Shown one piece after another: positions 46,540 to 56,912 of a DNA stretch of 64,000 nt. How positions within the stretch are numbered: position 1 is the first letter of the stretch; each line of letters opens with the position of its first letter. A program made the translations under genes and the position numbers. The stretch comes from Streptococcus toyakuensis. GTDB lineage: Bacteria; Bacillota; Bacilli; Lactobacillales; Streptococcaceae. The stretch lies in the NCBI RefSeq assembly GCF_024346585.1, contig NZ_AP024523.1, positions 1,869,001 through 1,933,000 on the forward strand. The letters are read 5' to 3'. The notes beneath the pieces were generated by a model that worked only from the letters and a program-made list of their open reading frames with translations, was not told the origin of the DNA and made no database searches.

Positions 46540-49363
46540 GATGTAACTTTCCTTTCAAATAGTGTCCTGTGTAGCTGGCTTCATTGGCCGCTACTTCTTC
46601 TGGAGTTCCTGTTGCGATGATGGTTCCACCACCGACACCGCCCTCAGGTCCCAAGTCAATAATATGGTCTGCAGTCTTAATAACGTCTAGATTGTGCTCA
46701 ATGACGAGGACTGTATTGCCATCGTCTACAAAGCGAGCTAAAACCTTAAGCAAGCGAGCGATATCCTCGGTATGAAGACCTGTCGTCGGCTCATCGAGAA
46801 TGTAGAAAGATTTTCCTGTCGAGCGTTTGTGGAGTTCACTAGCCAGCTTCATACGCTGAGCTTCTCCCCCAGAAAGGGTGGTAGCTGGTTGCCCTAGCGT
46901 CACATAGCCTAGCCCTACATCCTTGATGGTCTGAAGTTTGCGTTGAATTTTCGGAATGTGTTGGAAGAATTCCACCGCATCGTTGACGGTCATATCCAAG
47001 ACCTGCGAGATATTCTTTTCTTTGTAGTGAACTTCTAGGGTTTCACTGTTGTAGCGAGTCCCGTGGCATACTTCACAAGCCACATAAACATCTGGCAGGA
47101 AGTGCATCTCAATCTTGATAATCCCGTCACCTGAGCAGGCTTCACAGCGACCACCCTTGACGTTGAAACTGAAACGCCCCTTCTTGTAACCTCGAATCTT
47201 GGCCTCGTTTGTCTGGGCAAAGAGGTCACGTATATCGTCAAAAACTCCTGTATAGGTAGCAGGGTTGGACCTCGGCGTTCGTCCGATTGGACTCTGGTCG
47301 ATGTCAATCAAACGATCAACATGCTCAATCCCTGTGATGGTTTTGAACCTACCAGGTTTGTCTGAATTGCGGTTGAGCTTTTGAGCAATGGCTTTTTTGA
47401 GGATGCTATTGATTAAGGTCGATTTCCCTGAACCTGACACACCTGTCACCGCGATGAATTTTCCTAGAGGAAAGCGAGCCGTGACATTTTGCAAGTTGTT
47501 CTCACGCGCTCCTGTCACCTCGATAAAACGACCATTTCCCACACGGCGCTCTGCTGGTACTGGAATAGCTCGTTTGCCTGATAAATACTGACCTGTGATA
47601 GACTTGCTGTTGCGAGCCACCTGTTTAGGCGTACCTGCGGCAACAATTTCCCCACCAAAAACACCGGCACCGGGACCAACGTCAATCAGGTAATCCGCCT
47701 CGCGCATGGTATCTTCGTCGTGTTCCACTACAATGAGAGTATTGCCCAAATCACGCATCTTTTTCAGACTAGCAATCAGGCGGTCATTGTCCCTCTGGTG
47801 GAGTCCGATAGATGGCTCGTCTAGGATATAGAGGACGCCTGATAGGTTAGATCCAATCTGGGTTGCCAAGCGAATACGCTGACTTTCCCCACCTGAAAGG
47901 GTACCTGCTGATCGAGATAGGGTCAGATAGTTTAGACCCACGTTGTTGAGGAAGGTCAAACGGTCCTTAATTTCCTTGAGAATAGGCCTAGCAATGATGG
48001 CTTCATTTTCAGACAAGGTTAGCTGACTCACCAAGTCCAAGTGGTCAGCGATAGACAGATCCGAGATTTCTCCGATATGTGGCCCTTGCTGACCACCCAC
48101 ACGGACAGACAGGGCCTGGTCATTAAGACGATAGCCGTGACAGGTTCCGCAGGTCAGCTCATTCATGTAGAGACGCATCTGGGTGCGGGTGTAGTCACTA
48201 TTGGTTTCACGGTAGCGACGTTTGATATTACCAATAACTCCCTCAAAAGGAATATCGATATCACGCACGCCACCAAATTCATTCTCATAGTGGAAATGGA
48301 ATTCCTTGCCATCAGAACCATATAGAATCAAGTTTTTAGCTTCTTCTGACAAGTCCTCAAAAGGCTTATCCATATCCACCCCAAAGGCTGTCATGGCTTG
48401 TTCCAGCATGTTTGGATAGTAGTTGGATGAGATAGGATTCCAAGGCGCTAACGCCCCTTCACGTAGCGTTTTGCTGGCATCTGGCACTACCAAATCAGTA
48501 TCCACCTCCAGCTTGATGCCCAAGCCGTCACACTCACTACATGAACCAAAAGGAGCATTGAAGGAGAAGAGACGAGGCTCTAACTCTGGTACGGTAAAAC
48601 CACAAACTGGACAGGCATAATGCTCAGAGAAGAGCAACTCCGAATCGTCCATCGTGTCGATAATGACATAACCTTCTGCAATACGGAGGGCAGCCTCAAT
48701 GGAATCAAAGAGACGACTACGAATGCCCTCCTTGATGACAATACGGTCAACCACGACATCAATATTGTGTTGCTTGCTCTTGGACAACTCTGGCACTTCG
48801 GTCACATCATAGACTTCCCCATCCACACGGACACGAACATAACCGTCTTTCTGAACCTTCTCAATAACACTCTTATGTTGGCCTTTTTTCTTACGGATAA
48901 CAGGAGCTAATATTTGCAGACGTTGGCGTTCTGGCAATTCCAAAACCTTATCCACAATTTGCTCCACAGAAGAAGCCTTGATAGCTCCATGCCCGTTGAT
49001 ACAGTAAGGCGTCCCCACACGCGCATAGAGGAGACGCAGATAGTCATTGATTTCTGTCGTTGTTCCCACTGTCGAACGAGGGTTTTTGCTAGTCGTTTTT
49101 TGGTCGATGGAAATAGCAGGGCTGAGACCATCAATAGCATCCACATCAGGCTTCTCCATATTCCCCAAGAATTGACGAGCATAGGCTGACAAACTCTCCA
49201 CATAGCGACGTTGACCCTCCGCATAGAGGGTATCAAAGGCCAGACTGGATTTCCCTGAACCTGACAAGCCGGTTACGACAACCAACTTGTCTCGTGGAAT
49301 CTCCACATCAATATTTTTTAAATTATGGGCACGCGCCCCATGAATGACAATTTTATCTTGCAT
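46532..49363 (-). CDS. uvrA: excinuclease ABC subunit A
   Basis: A 943-residue damage-recognition ATPase of nucleotide excision repair; a UvrA dimer loads UvrB at lesions. Two ABC cassettes are visible with Walker [13 protein letters not shown] and [12 protein letters not shown], signatures [12 protein letters not shown] and [12 protein letters not shown], and two zinc fingers (CPVCGF with [14 protein letters not shown] with CEVCHG). I use the ATG giving [15 protein letters not shown], the usual start; the longer frame adds 11 non-conserved residues. An extended -10 promoter sits at 49395-49403. Confidence 0.97.
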   Translation of the reverse strand: MQDKIVIHGARAHNLKNIDVEIPRDKLVVVTGLSGSGKSSLAFDTLYAEGQRRYVESLSAYARQFLGNMEKPDVDAIDGLSPAISIDQKTTSKNPRSTVGTTTEINDYLRLLYARVGTPYCINGHGAIKASSVEQIVDKVLELPERQRLQILAPVIRKKKGQHKSVIEKVQKDGYVRVRVDGEVYDVTEVPELSKSKQHNIDVVVDRIVIKEGIRSRLFDSIEAALRIAEGYVIIDTMDDSELLFSEHYACPVCGFTVPELEPRLFSFNAPFGSCSECDGLGIKLEVDTDLVVPDASKTLREGALAPWNPISSNYYPNMLEQAMTAFGVDMDKPFEDLSEEAKNLILYGSDGKEFHFHYENEFGGVRDIDIPFEGVIGNIKRRYRETNSDYTRTQMRLYMNELTCGTCHGYRLNDQALSVRVGGQQGPHIGEISDLSIADHLDLVSQLTLSENEAIIARPILKEIKDRLTFLNNVGLNYLTLSRSAGTLSGGESQRIRLATQIGSNLSGVLYILDEPSIGLHQRDNDRLIASLKKMRDLGNTLIVVEHDEDTMREADYLIDVGPGAGVFGGEIVAAGTPKQVARNSKSITGQYLSGKRAIPVPAERRVGNGRFIEVTGARENNLQNVTARFPLGKFIAVTGVSGSGKSTLINSILKKAIAQKLNRNSDKPGRFKTITGIEHVDRLIDIDQSPIGRTPRSNPATYTGVFDDIRDLFAQTNEAKIRGYKKGRFSFNVKGGRCEACSGDGIIKIEMHFLPDVYVACEVCHGTRYNSETLEVHYKEKNISQVLDMTVNDAVEFFQHIPKIQRKLQTIKDVGLGYVTLGQPATTLSGGEAQRMKLASELHKRSTGKSFYILDEPTTGLHTEDIARLLKVLARFVDDGNTVLVIEHNLDVIKTADHIIDLGPEGGVGGGTIIATGTPEEVAANEASYTGHYLKGKLHHE

Positions 49364-49394
49364 CTTTGTTCTTTCTAGTCCATTATTGCTTACC

Positions 49395-49403
49395 ATTATA
49401 CCA
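49395..49403 (-). promoter_or_regulatory. uvrA extended -10 promoter
   Basis: Read leftward: TGG-TATAAT, 32 bases upstream of the uvrA start codon; no clear -35. Confidence 0.5.
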
Positions 49404-49420
49404 AAAAAAGTGAGATTCTA

Positions 49421-49450
49421 TTACCCAAAAGGCCGATTTTGTAGTATAAT
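49421..49450 (+). promoter_or_regulatory. corA promoter
   Basis: TTACCC-N18-TATAAT, 45 bases upstream of corA and divergent from the uvrA promoter. Confidence 0.5.
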
Positions 49451-49494
49451 AGTACGGTGTGAAAAAATCTGAAAAATGAGAAAGGATAAGGGAT

Positions 49495-50439
49495 ATGAAA
49501 CAAGTTTTTCTCTCTACAACAACTGAATTTAAAGAGATCGATACACTTGAACCGGGTACTTGGATCAATCTCGTCAATCCGACTCAAAATGAATCACTCG
49601 AAATCGCTAACGCCTTCGACATTGATATTGCTGACCTTCGAGCACCGCTCGATGCAGAAGAAATGTCTCGTATTACCATCGAAGACGAGTATACCCTGAT
49701 TATCGTAGACGTGCCGGTCACAGAGGAAAGAAATAACCGCACCTACTACGTAACTATTCCGCTTGGTATTATCATCACCGAGGAAACCATTATCACTACG
49801 TGTTTGGAACCACTACCTGTCCTCGATGTCTTTATCAACCGTCGCTTGCGTAATTTCTACACTTTCATGCGTTCGCGTTTTATCTTTCAGATTCTTTATC
49901 GCAATGCAGAGCTTTATCTAACAGCCCTTCGTTCGATTGACCGTAAGAGTGAACAAATCGAAAGTCAACTGCATCAATCAACTCGTAATGAAGAATTGAT
50001 TGAGCTCATGGAATTGGAAAAAACCATCGTCTATTTCAAGGCCTCCCTCAAAACAAATGAGCGCGTGATTAAGAAATTGACCAGCTCAACCAGCAATATC
50101 AAGAAATACCTTGAGGACGAAGACCTACTCGAGGATACCCTGATTGAAACCCAACAGGCCATCGAGATGGCAGACATTTATGGAAACGTCTTGCACTCTA
50201 TGACAGAGACCTTTGCCTCTATCATTTCCAACAACCAGAACAACATTATGAAGACCTTGGCCCTTGTGACCATCGTCATGTCCATCCCAACCATGGTCTT
50301 TTCTGCCTACGGGATGAACTTTAAGGATAATGAAATCCCCCTAAACGGCGAGCCAAATGCCTTCTGGTTAATCGTCTTTATCGCCTTTGCTATGAGTGTC
50401 TCGCTCACTCTCTATCTCATCCATAAAAAATGGTTCTAA
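49495..50439 (+). CDS. corA: CorA-family magnesium channel
   Basis: A 314-residue CorA protein: a large cytoplasmic N-domain with long coiled helices (about 1-250), then two transmembrane helices, the first followed by the signature YGMNF that forms the pore entrance. CorA forms pentameric Mg2+ channels gated by intracellular Mg2+. It is divergent from uvrA and only about 4 kb from the mgtA-like importer, so two Mg2+ uptake routes sit close together. Confidence 0.93.
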   Translation: MKQVFLSTTTEFKEIDTLEPGTWINLVNPTQNESLEIANAFDIDIADLRAPLDAEEMSRITIEDEYTLIIVDVPVTEERNNRTYYVTIPLGIIITEETIITTCLEPLPVLDVFINRRLRNFYTFMRSRFIFQILYRNAELYLTALRSIDRKSEQIESQLHQSTRNEELIELMELEKTIVYFKASLKTNERVIKKLTSSTSNIKKYLEDEDLLEDTLIETQQAIEMADIYGNVLHSMTETFASIISNNQNNIMKTLALVTIVMSIPTMVFSAYGMNFKDNEIPLNGEPNAFWLIVFIAFAMSVSLTLYLIHKKWF

Positions 50440-50450
50440 GAGGAGTTCCT

Positions 50451-51128
50451 ATGTCTCAGATTGATCTACAAAAATTAACCAAGAAAAACCAAGAGTTTGT
50501 CCACATCGCTACCCAACAATTCATCAAAGATGGGAAAACAGACGCTGAAATCAAGGCTATTTTTGAAGAAGTTATTCCCCAAATCCTTGAGGAGCAATCT
50601 AAAGGTACAACTGCTCGTTCTCTTTATGGTGCACCAACTCATTGGGCTCATAGTTTCACTATCAAAGAACAATATGAAAAAGAGCATCCCAAAGAAAATG
50701 ATGATCCAAAACTGATGATTATGGACTCAGCCCTTTTCATCACTAGCCTCTTTGCCCTCGTCAGCGCCCTCACTACTTTCTTTGCGGCAGATCAGGCTTT
50801 CGGCTATGGATTTGTCACTCTCCTTTTAGTTGGACTTGTTGGTGGATTTGCCTTCTACTTGATGTACTACTTTGTTTACCAATATTATGGACCAGATATG
50901 GACCGCAGTCAACGTCCGCCTTTCTGGAAATCTGTACTAGTTATCCTAGCTTCTATGTTCCTTTGGTTGCTTGTTTTCTTTGCAACAAGCTTCCTACCAA
51001 CTAGCCTTAACCCAGTACTTGCTCCATTGCCACTAGCTATTATCGGAGCAGCCCTCCTAGCCCTTCGCTTCTATCTCAAGAAACGCTTGAACATCCGAAG
51101 TGCAAGCGCGGGCCCATCACGTTATTAA
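50451..51128 (+). CDS. DUF1129 family membrane protein
   Basis: A 225-residue protein with a cytoplasmic N-terminal helical part (about 1-85) and four to five membrane helices, typical of the DUF1129 family of unknown function. I start it at the ATG with GAGGAG, after the corA stop; the longer frame overlaps corA by 10 bases. It is probably co-transcribed with corA. Confidence 0.85.
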   Translation: MSQIDLQKLTKKNQEFVHIATQQFIKDGKTDAEIKAIFEEVIPQILEEQSKGTTARSLYGAPTHWAHSFTIKEQYEKEHPKENDDPKLMIMDSALFITSLFALVSALTTFFAADQAFGYGFVTLLLVGLVGGFAFYLMYYFVYQYYGPDMDRSQRPPFWKSVLVILASMFLWLLVFFATSFLPTSLNPVLAPLPLAIIGAALLALRFYLKKRLNIRSASAGPSRY

Positions 51129-51143
51129 GAAAAGTGAAAAGCT

Positions 51144-51491
51144 ATGGCATATAGTCAATCCTTAGCTCAGCAGATTCGAAAAATTCTAGCACTCAAACTT
51201 CCTCCACAAATTTTCGAAGAAGAGTTAGAAGAAAAGAAACTGTTTGGTGGCCTGGCCTTTATGATTCGTGGGAAAATGGTCCTTACAGTCAGTTCCAGAA
51301 AGGACGAGCTGGTTATGGTGAGAATTGGAAAAGAAACGGAAAAGCAAGTTCTACCCCGAATAGGAGCTCATACTACATTGATGAGAGGGCGACCTTATCA
51401 TGGCTATATAGACCTAGATATCGAAGGTCAAAAAGAACTGCCTTACTGGATTGATTTAGCCCTCTCCTATAATCAAGAGTTGACCAAGTAA
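51144..51491 (+). CDS. TfoX N-terminal-like protein
   Basis: A 115-residue protein matching the TfoX N-terminal domain (KKLFGGLAFMIRGKMVLTV, then MVRIGKE and MRGRPYHGYIDLD). In gamma-proteobacteria TfoX/Sxy acts in competence, but stand-alone Firmicute forms have no proven role. It is 15 bases after the DUF1129 gene and ends the corA operon at a terminator. Confidence 0.82.
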   Translation: MAYSQSLAQQIRKILALKLPPQIFEEELEEKKLFGGLAFMIRGKMVLTVSSRKDELVMVRIGKETEKQVLPRIGAHTTLMRGRPYHGYIDLDIEGQKELPYWIDLALSYNQELTK

Positions 51492-51519
51492 CTCATATCC
51501 AGCGAGATTAGAAAAACGA

Positions 51520-51549
51520 AAAGCAACTGCATAGGCGGTTGCTTTTTCA
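51520..51549 (+). terminator. terminator of the corA operon
   Basis: Nine-base stem (51520-51528 with 51539-51547), 10-base loop and T5 tail, 29 bases past the TfoX-like stop. Confidence 0.85.
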
Positions 51550-51646
51550 CTTGCTTGCCTACAAGCTTCCCTCTACCCTTTTCCCTATAGTTTTCTCCCA
51601 TCTTTTATGATAAAATAGGCTCAATCTATTTCTAGGAGGATGAGAT

Positions 51647-52681
51647 ATGGTTTCTACTATTGGTATTGTTAGTTTATCTAGTGGCATTATCGGTGAAGAC
51701 TTTGTCAAACACGAAGTGGACTTGGGTGTCCAACGTCTCAAGGATTTGGGACTCAATCCTATCTTTTTGCCCCATTCGTTAAAAGGATTAGACTTTATCA
51801 AGGACCATCCTGAAGCCCGTGCGGAGGATTTGATGCAGGCCTTTTCGGACGATAGCATCGACATGATCCTATGCGCCATCGGTGGAGACGATACCTATCG
51901 CTTACTACCTTATCTTTTTGAAAATGACCAACTCCAAAAGGTTATCAAACAAAAAATATTTCTTGGTTTCTCAGATACAACCATGAACCATCTCATGTTG
52001 CATAAACTAGGTGTTAAAACTTTTTATGGTCAATCCTTTTTAGCAGACATTTGTGAATTGGACAAGGAGATGTTGCCCTATAGCTTTCACTACTTTAAAG
52101 AATTGATTGAGACTGGAAGAATCTCAGAAATCCGCCCTAGTCACGTTTGGTATGAGGAACGAACTGATTTTAGTCCCAAGGCTCTGGGGACAGCTCGTGT
52201 CAGTCATGCAAACACTGGTTTTGACTTGTTGCAAGGAAATGCCCAGTTCGAGGGAGAAATCCTCGGTGGTTGCCTTGAATCCCTCTACGATATCTTTGAC
52301 AACTCTCGATACACAGACAGCACGGAGCTCTGTCAAAAGTACAAACTTTTCCCTGACTTGTCAGACTGGGAAGGTAAGATCCTCTTGCTAGAGACAAGCG
52401 AAGAAAAGCCTGAGCCGGAAGACTTCAAAAAGATGTTGCGGGCTTTAAAGAACGCTGGTATATTCGAGGTCATCAGTGGACTCCTGGTCGGAAAACCTAT
52501 GGATGAAACTTTCTATGACAACTATAAAGAGGCACTATTGAATATTATTGACAGCAATATCCCGATTATCTATAATCTAAATGTCGGCCACGCAACTCCA
52601 AGAGCCATTGTACCCTTTGGGGTCCATGCTCATGTAGATGCACAGGAACAAGTCATTCGCTTTGACTATAACAAAAAATAA
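51647..52681 (+). CDS. S66-family peptidase (MccF/LD-carboxypeptidase-like)
   Basis: A 344-residue serine peptidase of family S66. The nucleophile region is ILCAIGGDDTYRLL, and the later segments ILLLETSEEKPEPED and NLNVGHATPRAIVPFG hold the Glu and His expected of the Ser-Glu-His triad. Members cleave L,D-peptide bonds of peptidoglycan fragments or inactivate microcin C. The sequence does not decide between recycling and immunity; the length and the GGDDT motif fit the MccF-like branch. AGGAGG precedes the start. Confidence 0.85.
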   Translation: MVSTIGIVSLSSGIIGEDFVKHEVDLGVQRLKDLGLNPIFLPHSLKGLDFIKDHPEARAEDLMQAFSDDSIDMILCAIGGDDTYRLLPYLFENDQLQKVIKQKIFLGFSDTTMNHLMLHKLGVKTFYGQSFLADICELDKEMLPYSFHYFKELIETGRISEIRPSHVWYEERTDFSPKALGTARVSHANTGFDLLQGNAQFEGEILGGCLESLYDIFDNSRYTDSTELCQKYKLFPDLSDWEGKILLLETSEEKPEPEDFKKMLRALKNAGIFEVISGLLVGKPMDETFYDNYKEALLNIIDSNIPIIYNLNVGHATPRAIVPFGVHAHVDAQEQVIRFDYNKK

Positions 52682-52786
52682 ATAGTTTCTCTATTTTTGT
52701 GCTTTTGTATTCGTTTTCGTTACAATTTGTATCTGAATTTATTGCATTTCGCTAATTTCTATGATATCCTTTTGAAGGAGGTGTAT

Positions 52787-53050
52787 ATGACAAAACAAAA
52801 AATTAATCGAATCGTAGGTTCTATTGGTGCCTTTATTGGAATTATAGTATTTATTGCCTACATACCTCAAATTATCGCTAATTTACAAGGAAATAAAGCT
52901 CAACCATTTCAACCTTTATCAGCTGCTATATCTTGCTTAATCTGGGTTATTTATGGATGGACAAAAGAACCTAAGAAGGATTGGATACTAATCATTCCAA
53001 ATTCAGCCGGTGTTATTTTAGGTGGAATCACTTTTTTGACTTCACTCTAA
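52787..53050 (+). CDS. SemiSWEET-type sugar transporter
   Basis: An 87-residue three-helix membrane protein of the SemiSWEET/MtN3 type, which dimerises to pass sugars down their gradient. It contains the PQ motif (IAYIPQIIANLQGNKAQPF) and the following SCLIWVIYGWTKEPKKDW, with the family's conserved W and Y. I start at the ATG behind AAGGAGG, 90 bases inside the longest frame. Monocistronic, with its own terminator. Substrate unknown. Confidence 0.85.
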   Translation: MTKQKINRIVGSIGAFIGIIVFIAYIPQIIANLQGNKAQPFQPLSAAISCLIWVIYGWTKEPKKDWILIIPNSAGVILGGITFLTSL

Positions 53051-53070
53051 CAAATCTAATAGTATATATA

Positions 53071-53100
53071 AAAAGCTGGGAAAAGTTTCTCAGCTTTTTT
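53071..53100. terminator. bidirectional terminator, SemiSWEET/tag
   Basis: AAAAGCTG/CAGCTTTT stem extended by partly paired GGAAA/TTTCT, with a T6 tail on the plus strand and A4 on the other. It lies between convergent genes. Confidence 0.8.
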
Positions 53101-53134
53101 CTATATTCTCAGATATGCTAGTTACCTGTACATA

Positions 53135-53698
53135 CTAATGACCGCTTTTCCACTCACAATCATTCTCGTGGTCGTCAATCAGGCCTGCTGCTTGTAGAAA
53201 AGACAAGACAGCGACTGGTCCTGTGAACTTGAAATCTCGTTTTTTGAGATCTTTGGCTAATTTCTCAGACAAAGGTGTTTTAGCTGGGGCTTGGCGATAA
53301 TCGGAAACATCGTTAACGATCGTTTTCCCCTCAACAAAAGACCAAAGATAGGCATCAAAAGAGCCGTACTCTGCCTGTAATCGTAGAAAGGCTTGGGCGT
53401 TAGCGCGTGTAGCAAAAATCTTGGCTCTATTTCGGATGATGGCTGGATTATCCAGCAAGGCTTCCAATTCGGTGTCGGTCATCTCTGCGACCGCTTGAAT
53501 TTGATAGCCATGAAATACTTTTCGGAAAGCCTGGCGTTTGTTTAGTACCGTTTCCCAAGACAGGCCCGCTTGATAGGTTTCCATACACAATAACTCAAAC
53601 AATGCTTGGTCATCATGGAGGGGATGACCCCATTCCTCATCATGATAGGCAATGTAGAGTTGATTGGTCATCTTGACCCACGAACAACGTTTTGTCAT
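53135..53698 (-). CDS. tag: DNA-3-methyladenine glycosylase I
   Basis: A 187-residue base-excision repair enzyme removing 3-methyladenine. It starts MTKRCSWVKMTNQLYIAYHDEEWG and has YQAGLSWETVLNKR and the zinc-site type C-terminal H...C region (DDHENDCEWKSGH). It follows ruvA by 9 bases in a mutL-ruvA-tag repair operon. Confidence 0.95.
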   Translation of the reverse strand: MTKRCSWVKMTNQLYIAYHDEEWGHPLHDDQALFELLCMETYQAGLSWETVLNKRQAFRKVFHGYQIQAVAEMTDTELEALLDNPAIIRNRAKIFATRANAQAFLRLQAEYGSFDAYLWSFVEGKTIVNDVSDYRQAPAKTPLSEKLAKDLKKRDFKFTGPVAVLSFLQAAGLIDDHENDCEWKSGH

Positions 53699-53707
53699 GC
53701 TCTGCTC

Positions 53708-54301
53708 CTATTTGACCAACATTTTAAGGGCCGACTTGATGTAGTTCTCAGCTGTATCTGTCGTTCCTTCAAAGAATTTCTTGATTTTCTTGAGCTCTGT
53801 TGCCTTGTAGCCCAGTGCCAACATGGCTTCCATAGCTTCTTCCAGTTCTTTGTTTTCAGCGCTAGCTTGCACTGGCACCTTGGCAGGAAGATCATCTCCT
53901 GCAACTACTACCTTGCCTTCCAAGTCCAGCACCATCTGCTGGGCTGTTTTCTTGCCAATTTTAGGGAACTTAGTCAAGTAGGTGATATTCTTGGTTTCAA
54001 TGGCTTGAACCAAGCCAGCATTGTCATCAGCAGCGATAATAGCAAGAGCTGATACAGGCCCAATCCCAGACACCGAAATTAGACTAAGAAAGAGCTTTTT
54101 CTCATCTTCTGAGCGAAATCCATAAAGCAGATGGGCATCCTCACGCACGACCTGATGCACATAAATTTGAGCCTCTTGATTGATCTGTCCCGAGTAAGCA
54201 TAGGGGTTAGCTACATGCAGGATATAACCTATACCATTGGTTTCAAGAACAATGTATTTAGCAGTGATTTTGGTAATGATTCCTTTTAAATATTCGTACA
54301 T
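53708..54301 (-). CDS. ruvA: Holliday junction DNA helicase subunit RuvA
   Basis: A 197-residue protein that binds four-way junctions and recruits the RuvB motor. N-terminal OB domain ([20 protein letters not shown]), helix-hairpin-helix region ([15 protein letters not shown] and [16 protein letters not shown]) and C-terminal UBA-like domain are all present. Fifteen bases after mutL. Confidence 0.96.
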   Translation of the reverse strand: MYEYLKGIITKITAKYIVLETNGIGYILHVANPYAYSGQINQEAQIYVHQVVREDAHLLYGFRSEDEKKLFLSLISVSGIGPVSALAIIAADDNAGLVQAIETKNITYLTKFPKIGKKTAQQMVLDLEGKVVVAGDDLPAKVPVQASAENKELEEAMEAMLALGYKATELKKIKKFFEGTTDTAENYIKSALKMLVK

Positions 54302-54316
54302 AGTTTTCCTTTTAGT

Positions 54317-56266
54317 TTAATATTTCCCCAACTCACGGAGACTGGTGTGATTTTCCTGAATACGTCGGAACATCTTTTCCATATCTGACTTGGTAAAATG
54401 CACTAAAACAGGACGTCCGTGGGGACAGTTATAGGGATTGTCACATTGAGAAAGTTGATAAAGCAACTGTCTGGCCGAATGGTCGTCAATACGATGGTTG
54501 GCCTTGATAGACCGCTTGCAGGACATCATGATAGCCAGCTCTGCTCGATATTTCTTGATAGAAACTTCCTTGGTCAAAAGGAGCATGTCGCACATCTCAT
54601 AGATACCTGATTCAATCTCTTCTTCTGCCATCCAAATAGGATGTTCACGTAAGATGAATTGATTTTCTCCGTACTCTGCTAGAAAGACGCCCACTTCCTC
54701 CAAAAGAGGCATTCTTTCCTTGAGATGAAGAGCATCATCCGCTGGAAATTCAAATATATAGGGCACTAGGAGTTGCTGCTGGCTCTGGTCAACATTGCCA
54801 ATGCTTTCACGGTACTCCTCGTACTTAACCCGTTCCTGCGCCGCATGCTGGTCTATGATGTAGAGCCCATCTCGCCCTTGGGCAAAGAGATAAGTCCCGT
54901 GCATTTGCCCGAAAAATTCCAACTCTGGGAAGCTGGATGATTCTTCTCGCTCCAGCTTGTCATAAGCCTTATCAAGACTCGCAATGTCTAACTCTGGGTG
55001 ATCTAGCTGGTCGTAGTTAGCAGGTTTTCTCTCTGCAAAATGCAGTTTTGCTGGCTTAGTCAATTGGTCCAAGGTTTCCTTGGCAAACAAGGTTAAGTCC
55101 TGCCCTTCCTCATTTAATTCTACCTGATAATCAGCCACCTCAGCTTGACTGGATCTAGTCGGCTCTGTTTTCTCATAGTAGAGCGTATTTTCTTTGAGTG
55201 GGAGAATGGTCTGCTCCACCTTCTCACGATTGCGCACGGTCGATTTGGCAAGATTTTCCAAGGCATCTGGAATCAAGGTTTGCTCCTTAAGACTCTTAGA
55301 AATAGCTTCTGAAACCAAGGCCATCAATTCTTTTTCCTTGGAAATCCGCACCTCTTGCTTGGTTGGGTGCACATTGACATCCGCTAGATAAGGGTCGATA
55401 TGAATGTGAATGACAGCCAGTGGAAAACGGCCTACCATAAGCTTACTGCCATAGCCGTCTAGAATTGCACGATTGAGTAAAAAATTCTTGATATAACGGC
55501 CATTGATGAAGAGACTGATATAATTGCGATTGGCTCTAGTCAACTCAGGCAGGGAAACAAAGCCTGAAATTTCGAAATCAAGATCAGAGTTCTCAATTTC
55601 AATCATCTTCTTGGCACTCGCCAAACCGTAAATCCCTGCGATTGCTTGGCGCAGTTGTCCAGTCCCTGCTGTCCGCGTCATTTCCTTGCCATCACTAATC
55701 AAGCTAAAAGAAATCTCAGGATGGGCCAAGCCCAGACGGTTGACAATATCAATGATATGAGACAACTCTGCTTGCTGGCTCTTCATATACTTGAGGCGGG
55801 CAGGCGTGTTGAAGAAGAGGTCCTCCACACAAACCTTGGTCCCCACAGGACTAGTCGCTGGGACGACTTCTTCAACTTCTCCTCCACGCGCGACGAGCTT
55901 GGTTCCATGACTTGCACCATCCATCGCCGTCAACAGAGTCAGTACACTGACAGACGCGATAGAGGGCAGAGCTTCACCACGAAAACCAAGCGTCCGAATC
56001 CGAAAAAGATCTGCTTGATTTTTTATCTTACTGGTTGCATGGCGACGCAGGGCTAATTCTACTTCATCGTGGGCAATTCCATGGCCATTATCTGTGATTT
56101 GGATTTTCTTGAGACCAGCTTCCTCAATCTCAACGATAATCTGACTAGAACCCGCGTCAATAGCATTTTCTACCAACTCTTTAACCACACTTGCAGGACG
56201 TTCGATAACCTCTCCTGCCGCAATCTGGTTTGCCAGCACCTCTGGCAATTCAATAATATGAGACAT
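54317..56266 (-). CDS. mutL: DNA mismatch repair protein MutL/HexB
   Basis: A 649-residue GHKL ATPase that links mismatch recognition by MutS/HexA to strand removal. N-terminal motifs are [23 protein letters not shown] and [14 protein letters not shown]; the C-terminal dimerisation domain (about 450-649) contains [15 protein letters not shown] and the closing [11 protein letters not shown]. First gene of the operon, with an extended -10 promoter at 56314-56322. Confidence 0.96.
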   Translation of the reverse strand: MSHIIELPEVLANQIAAGEVIERPASVVKELVENAIDAGSSQIIVEIEEAGLKKIQITDNGHGIAHDEVELALRRHATSKIKNQADLFRIRTLGFRGEALPSIASVSVLTLLTAMDGASHGTKLVARGGEVEEVVPATSPVGTKVCVEDLFFNTPARLKYMKSQQAELSHIIDIVNRLGLAHPEISFSLISDGKEMTRTAGTGQLRQAIAGIYGLASAKKMIEIENSDLDFEISGFVSLPELTRANRNYISLFINGRYIKNFLLNRAILDGYGSKLMVGRFPLAVIHIHIDPYLADVNVHPTKQEVRISKEKELMALVSEAISKSLKEQTLIPDALENLAKSTVRNREKVEQTILPLKENTLYYEKTEPTRSSQAEVADYQVELNEEGQDLTLFAKETLDQLTKPAKLHFAERKPANYDQLDHPELDIASLDKAYDKLEREESSSFPELEFFGQMHGTYLFAQGRDGLYIIDQHAAQERVKYEEYRESIGNVDQSQQQLLVPYIFEFPADDALHLKERMPLLEEVGVFLAEYGENQFILREHPIWMAEEEIESGIYEMCDMLLLTKEVSIKKYRAELAIMMSCKRSIKANHRIDDHSARQLLYQLSQCDNPYNCPHGRPVLVHFTKSDMEKMFRRIQENHTSLRELGKY

Positions 56267-56313
56267 CTTTCAGCCCCTTTCTATATCTATTTTCCTAGAA
56301 ATTGATTAGTGCT

Positions 56314-56322
56314 ATTATACCA
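56314..56322 (-). promoter_or_regulatory. mutL extended -10 promoter
   Basis: Read leftward: TGG-TATAAT about 48 bases upstream of mutL. Confidence 0.5.
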
Positions 56323-56349
56323 TATTTCAGATAGGACAGAAAAGCTCCA

Positions 56350-56379
56350 CCACATAGAAGCCAAATCCCTCCACATAGA
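56350..56379 (+). promoter_or_regulatory. direct repeat pair with LytTR operator spacing
   Basis: CCACATAGA occurs at 56350-56358 and 56371-56379: two identical 9-mers with 12 bases between them, 21 bp centre to centre. Similarity continues downstream of each (CAAA-TCCCT type). This 9-N12-9 geometry is that of ComE/BlpR and other LytTR proteins, and the next gene rightward is a LytTR regulator. Confidence 0.55.
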
Positions 56380-56471
56380 CAAAGTCCCTTGCAAGAGGGC
56401 ATAAAATAGTGTTTAATAAGGATATACAGGAAGTGATCACAACCTTGTATAACTGAAAAGGAGAGAAATTT

Positions 56472-56912
56472 ATGAAAGTAGAACTACAGATTAGTGAAAC
56501 TTACGAAGAGGAAAAGCTGATTGTTCAAGCACCTCAGCCGACAGATAAAATCCAGAAAGTCATCGAGTTCGCAGAAAATCTTGACCAAAAAGAAACAATC
56601 AAAGGAAAGATTGATGATCAGGTCTATCTAGTTAAGATTGGTAAGATACAACGCTTCTATATCGAAAATCGGAAGGTTCTAGCAGAAACAGCAAGTCAGA
56701 CCTACAATATTGATTTACGGCTCTATCAGGTCCTTGAAATTCTGCCAACCAATTTTATCCAAATTTCCCAATCAGAAATCATCAATATCGATTCCATCTC
56801 TCATCTCAAGCTCACCCCCAACGGCCTAGTAGAAATTTTCTTGAAAAACGAAAGCTTCACCTACTCTTCACGCCGTTATCTAAAAACCATCAAGGAGAAA
56901 TTAGAACTATGA
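56472..56912 (+). CDS. LytTR-domain DNA-binding regulator
   Basis: A 146-residue protein with a short N-terminal segment and a C-terminal LytTR domain (about 45-146; YLVKIGKIQRFYIENRKVLAE, then FIQISQSEIINIDSISHLKLTPNG and the closing SRRYLKTIKEKLEL). It has no receiver domain. Such stand-alone LytTR proteins are held inactive by a membrane partner encoded next to them (HdrRM and BrsRM of S. mutans). Here the partner DUF3021 gene overlaps the stop by 4 bases. AAGGAG precedes the start, and a LytTR-type direct repeat lies about 90 bases upstream. Confidence 0.88.
   Translation: MKVELQISETYEEEKLIVQAPQPTDKIQKVIEFAENLDQKETIKGKIDDQVYLVKIGKIQRFYIENRKVLAETASQTYNIDLRLYQVLEILPTNFIQISQSEIINIDSISHLKLTPNGLVEIFLKNESFTYSSRRYLKTIKEKLEL

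Noticed and set aside
50430-50450. corA/DUF1129 overlap using the longest frame
   Set aside because: The downstream ATG has the proper GAGGAG site and family-like start, so the genes do not overlap.
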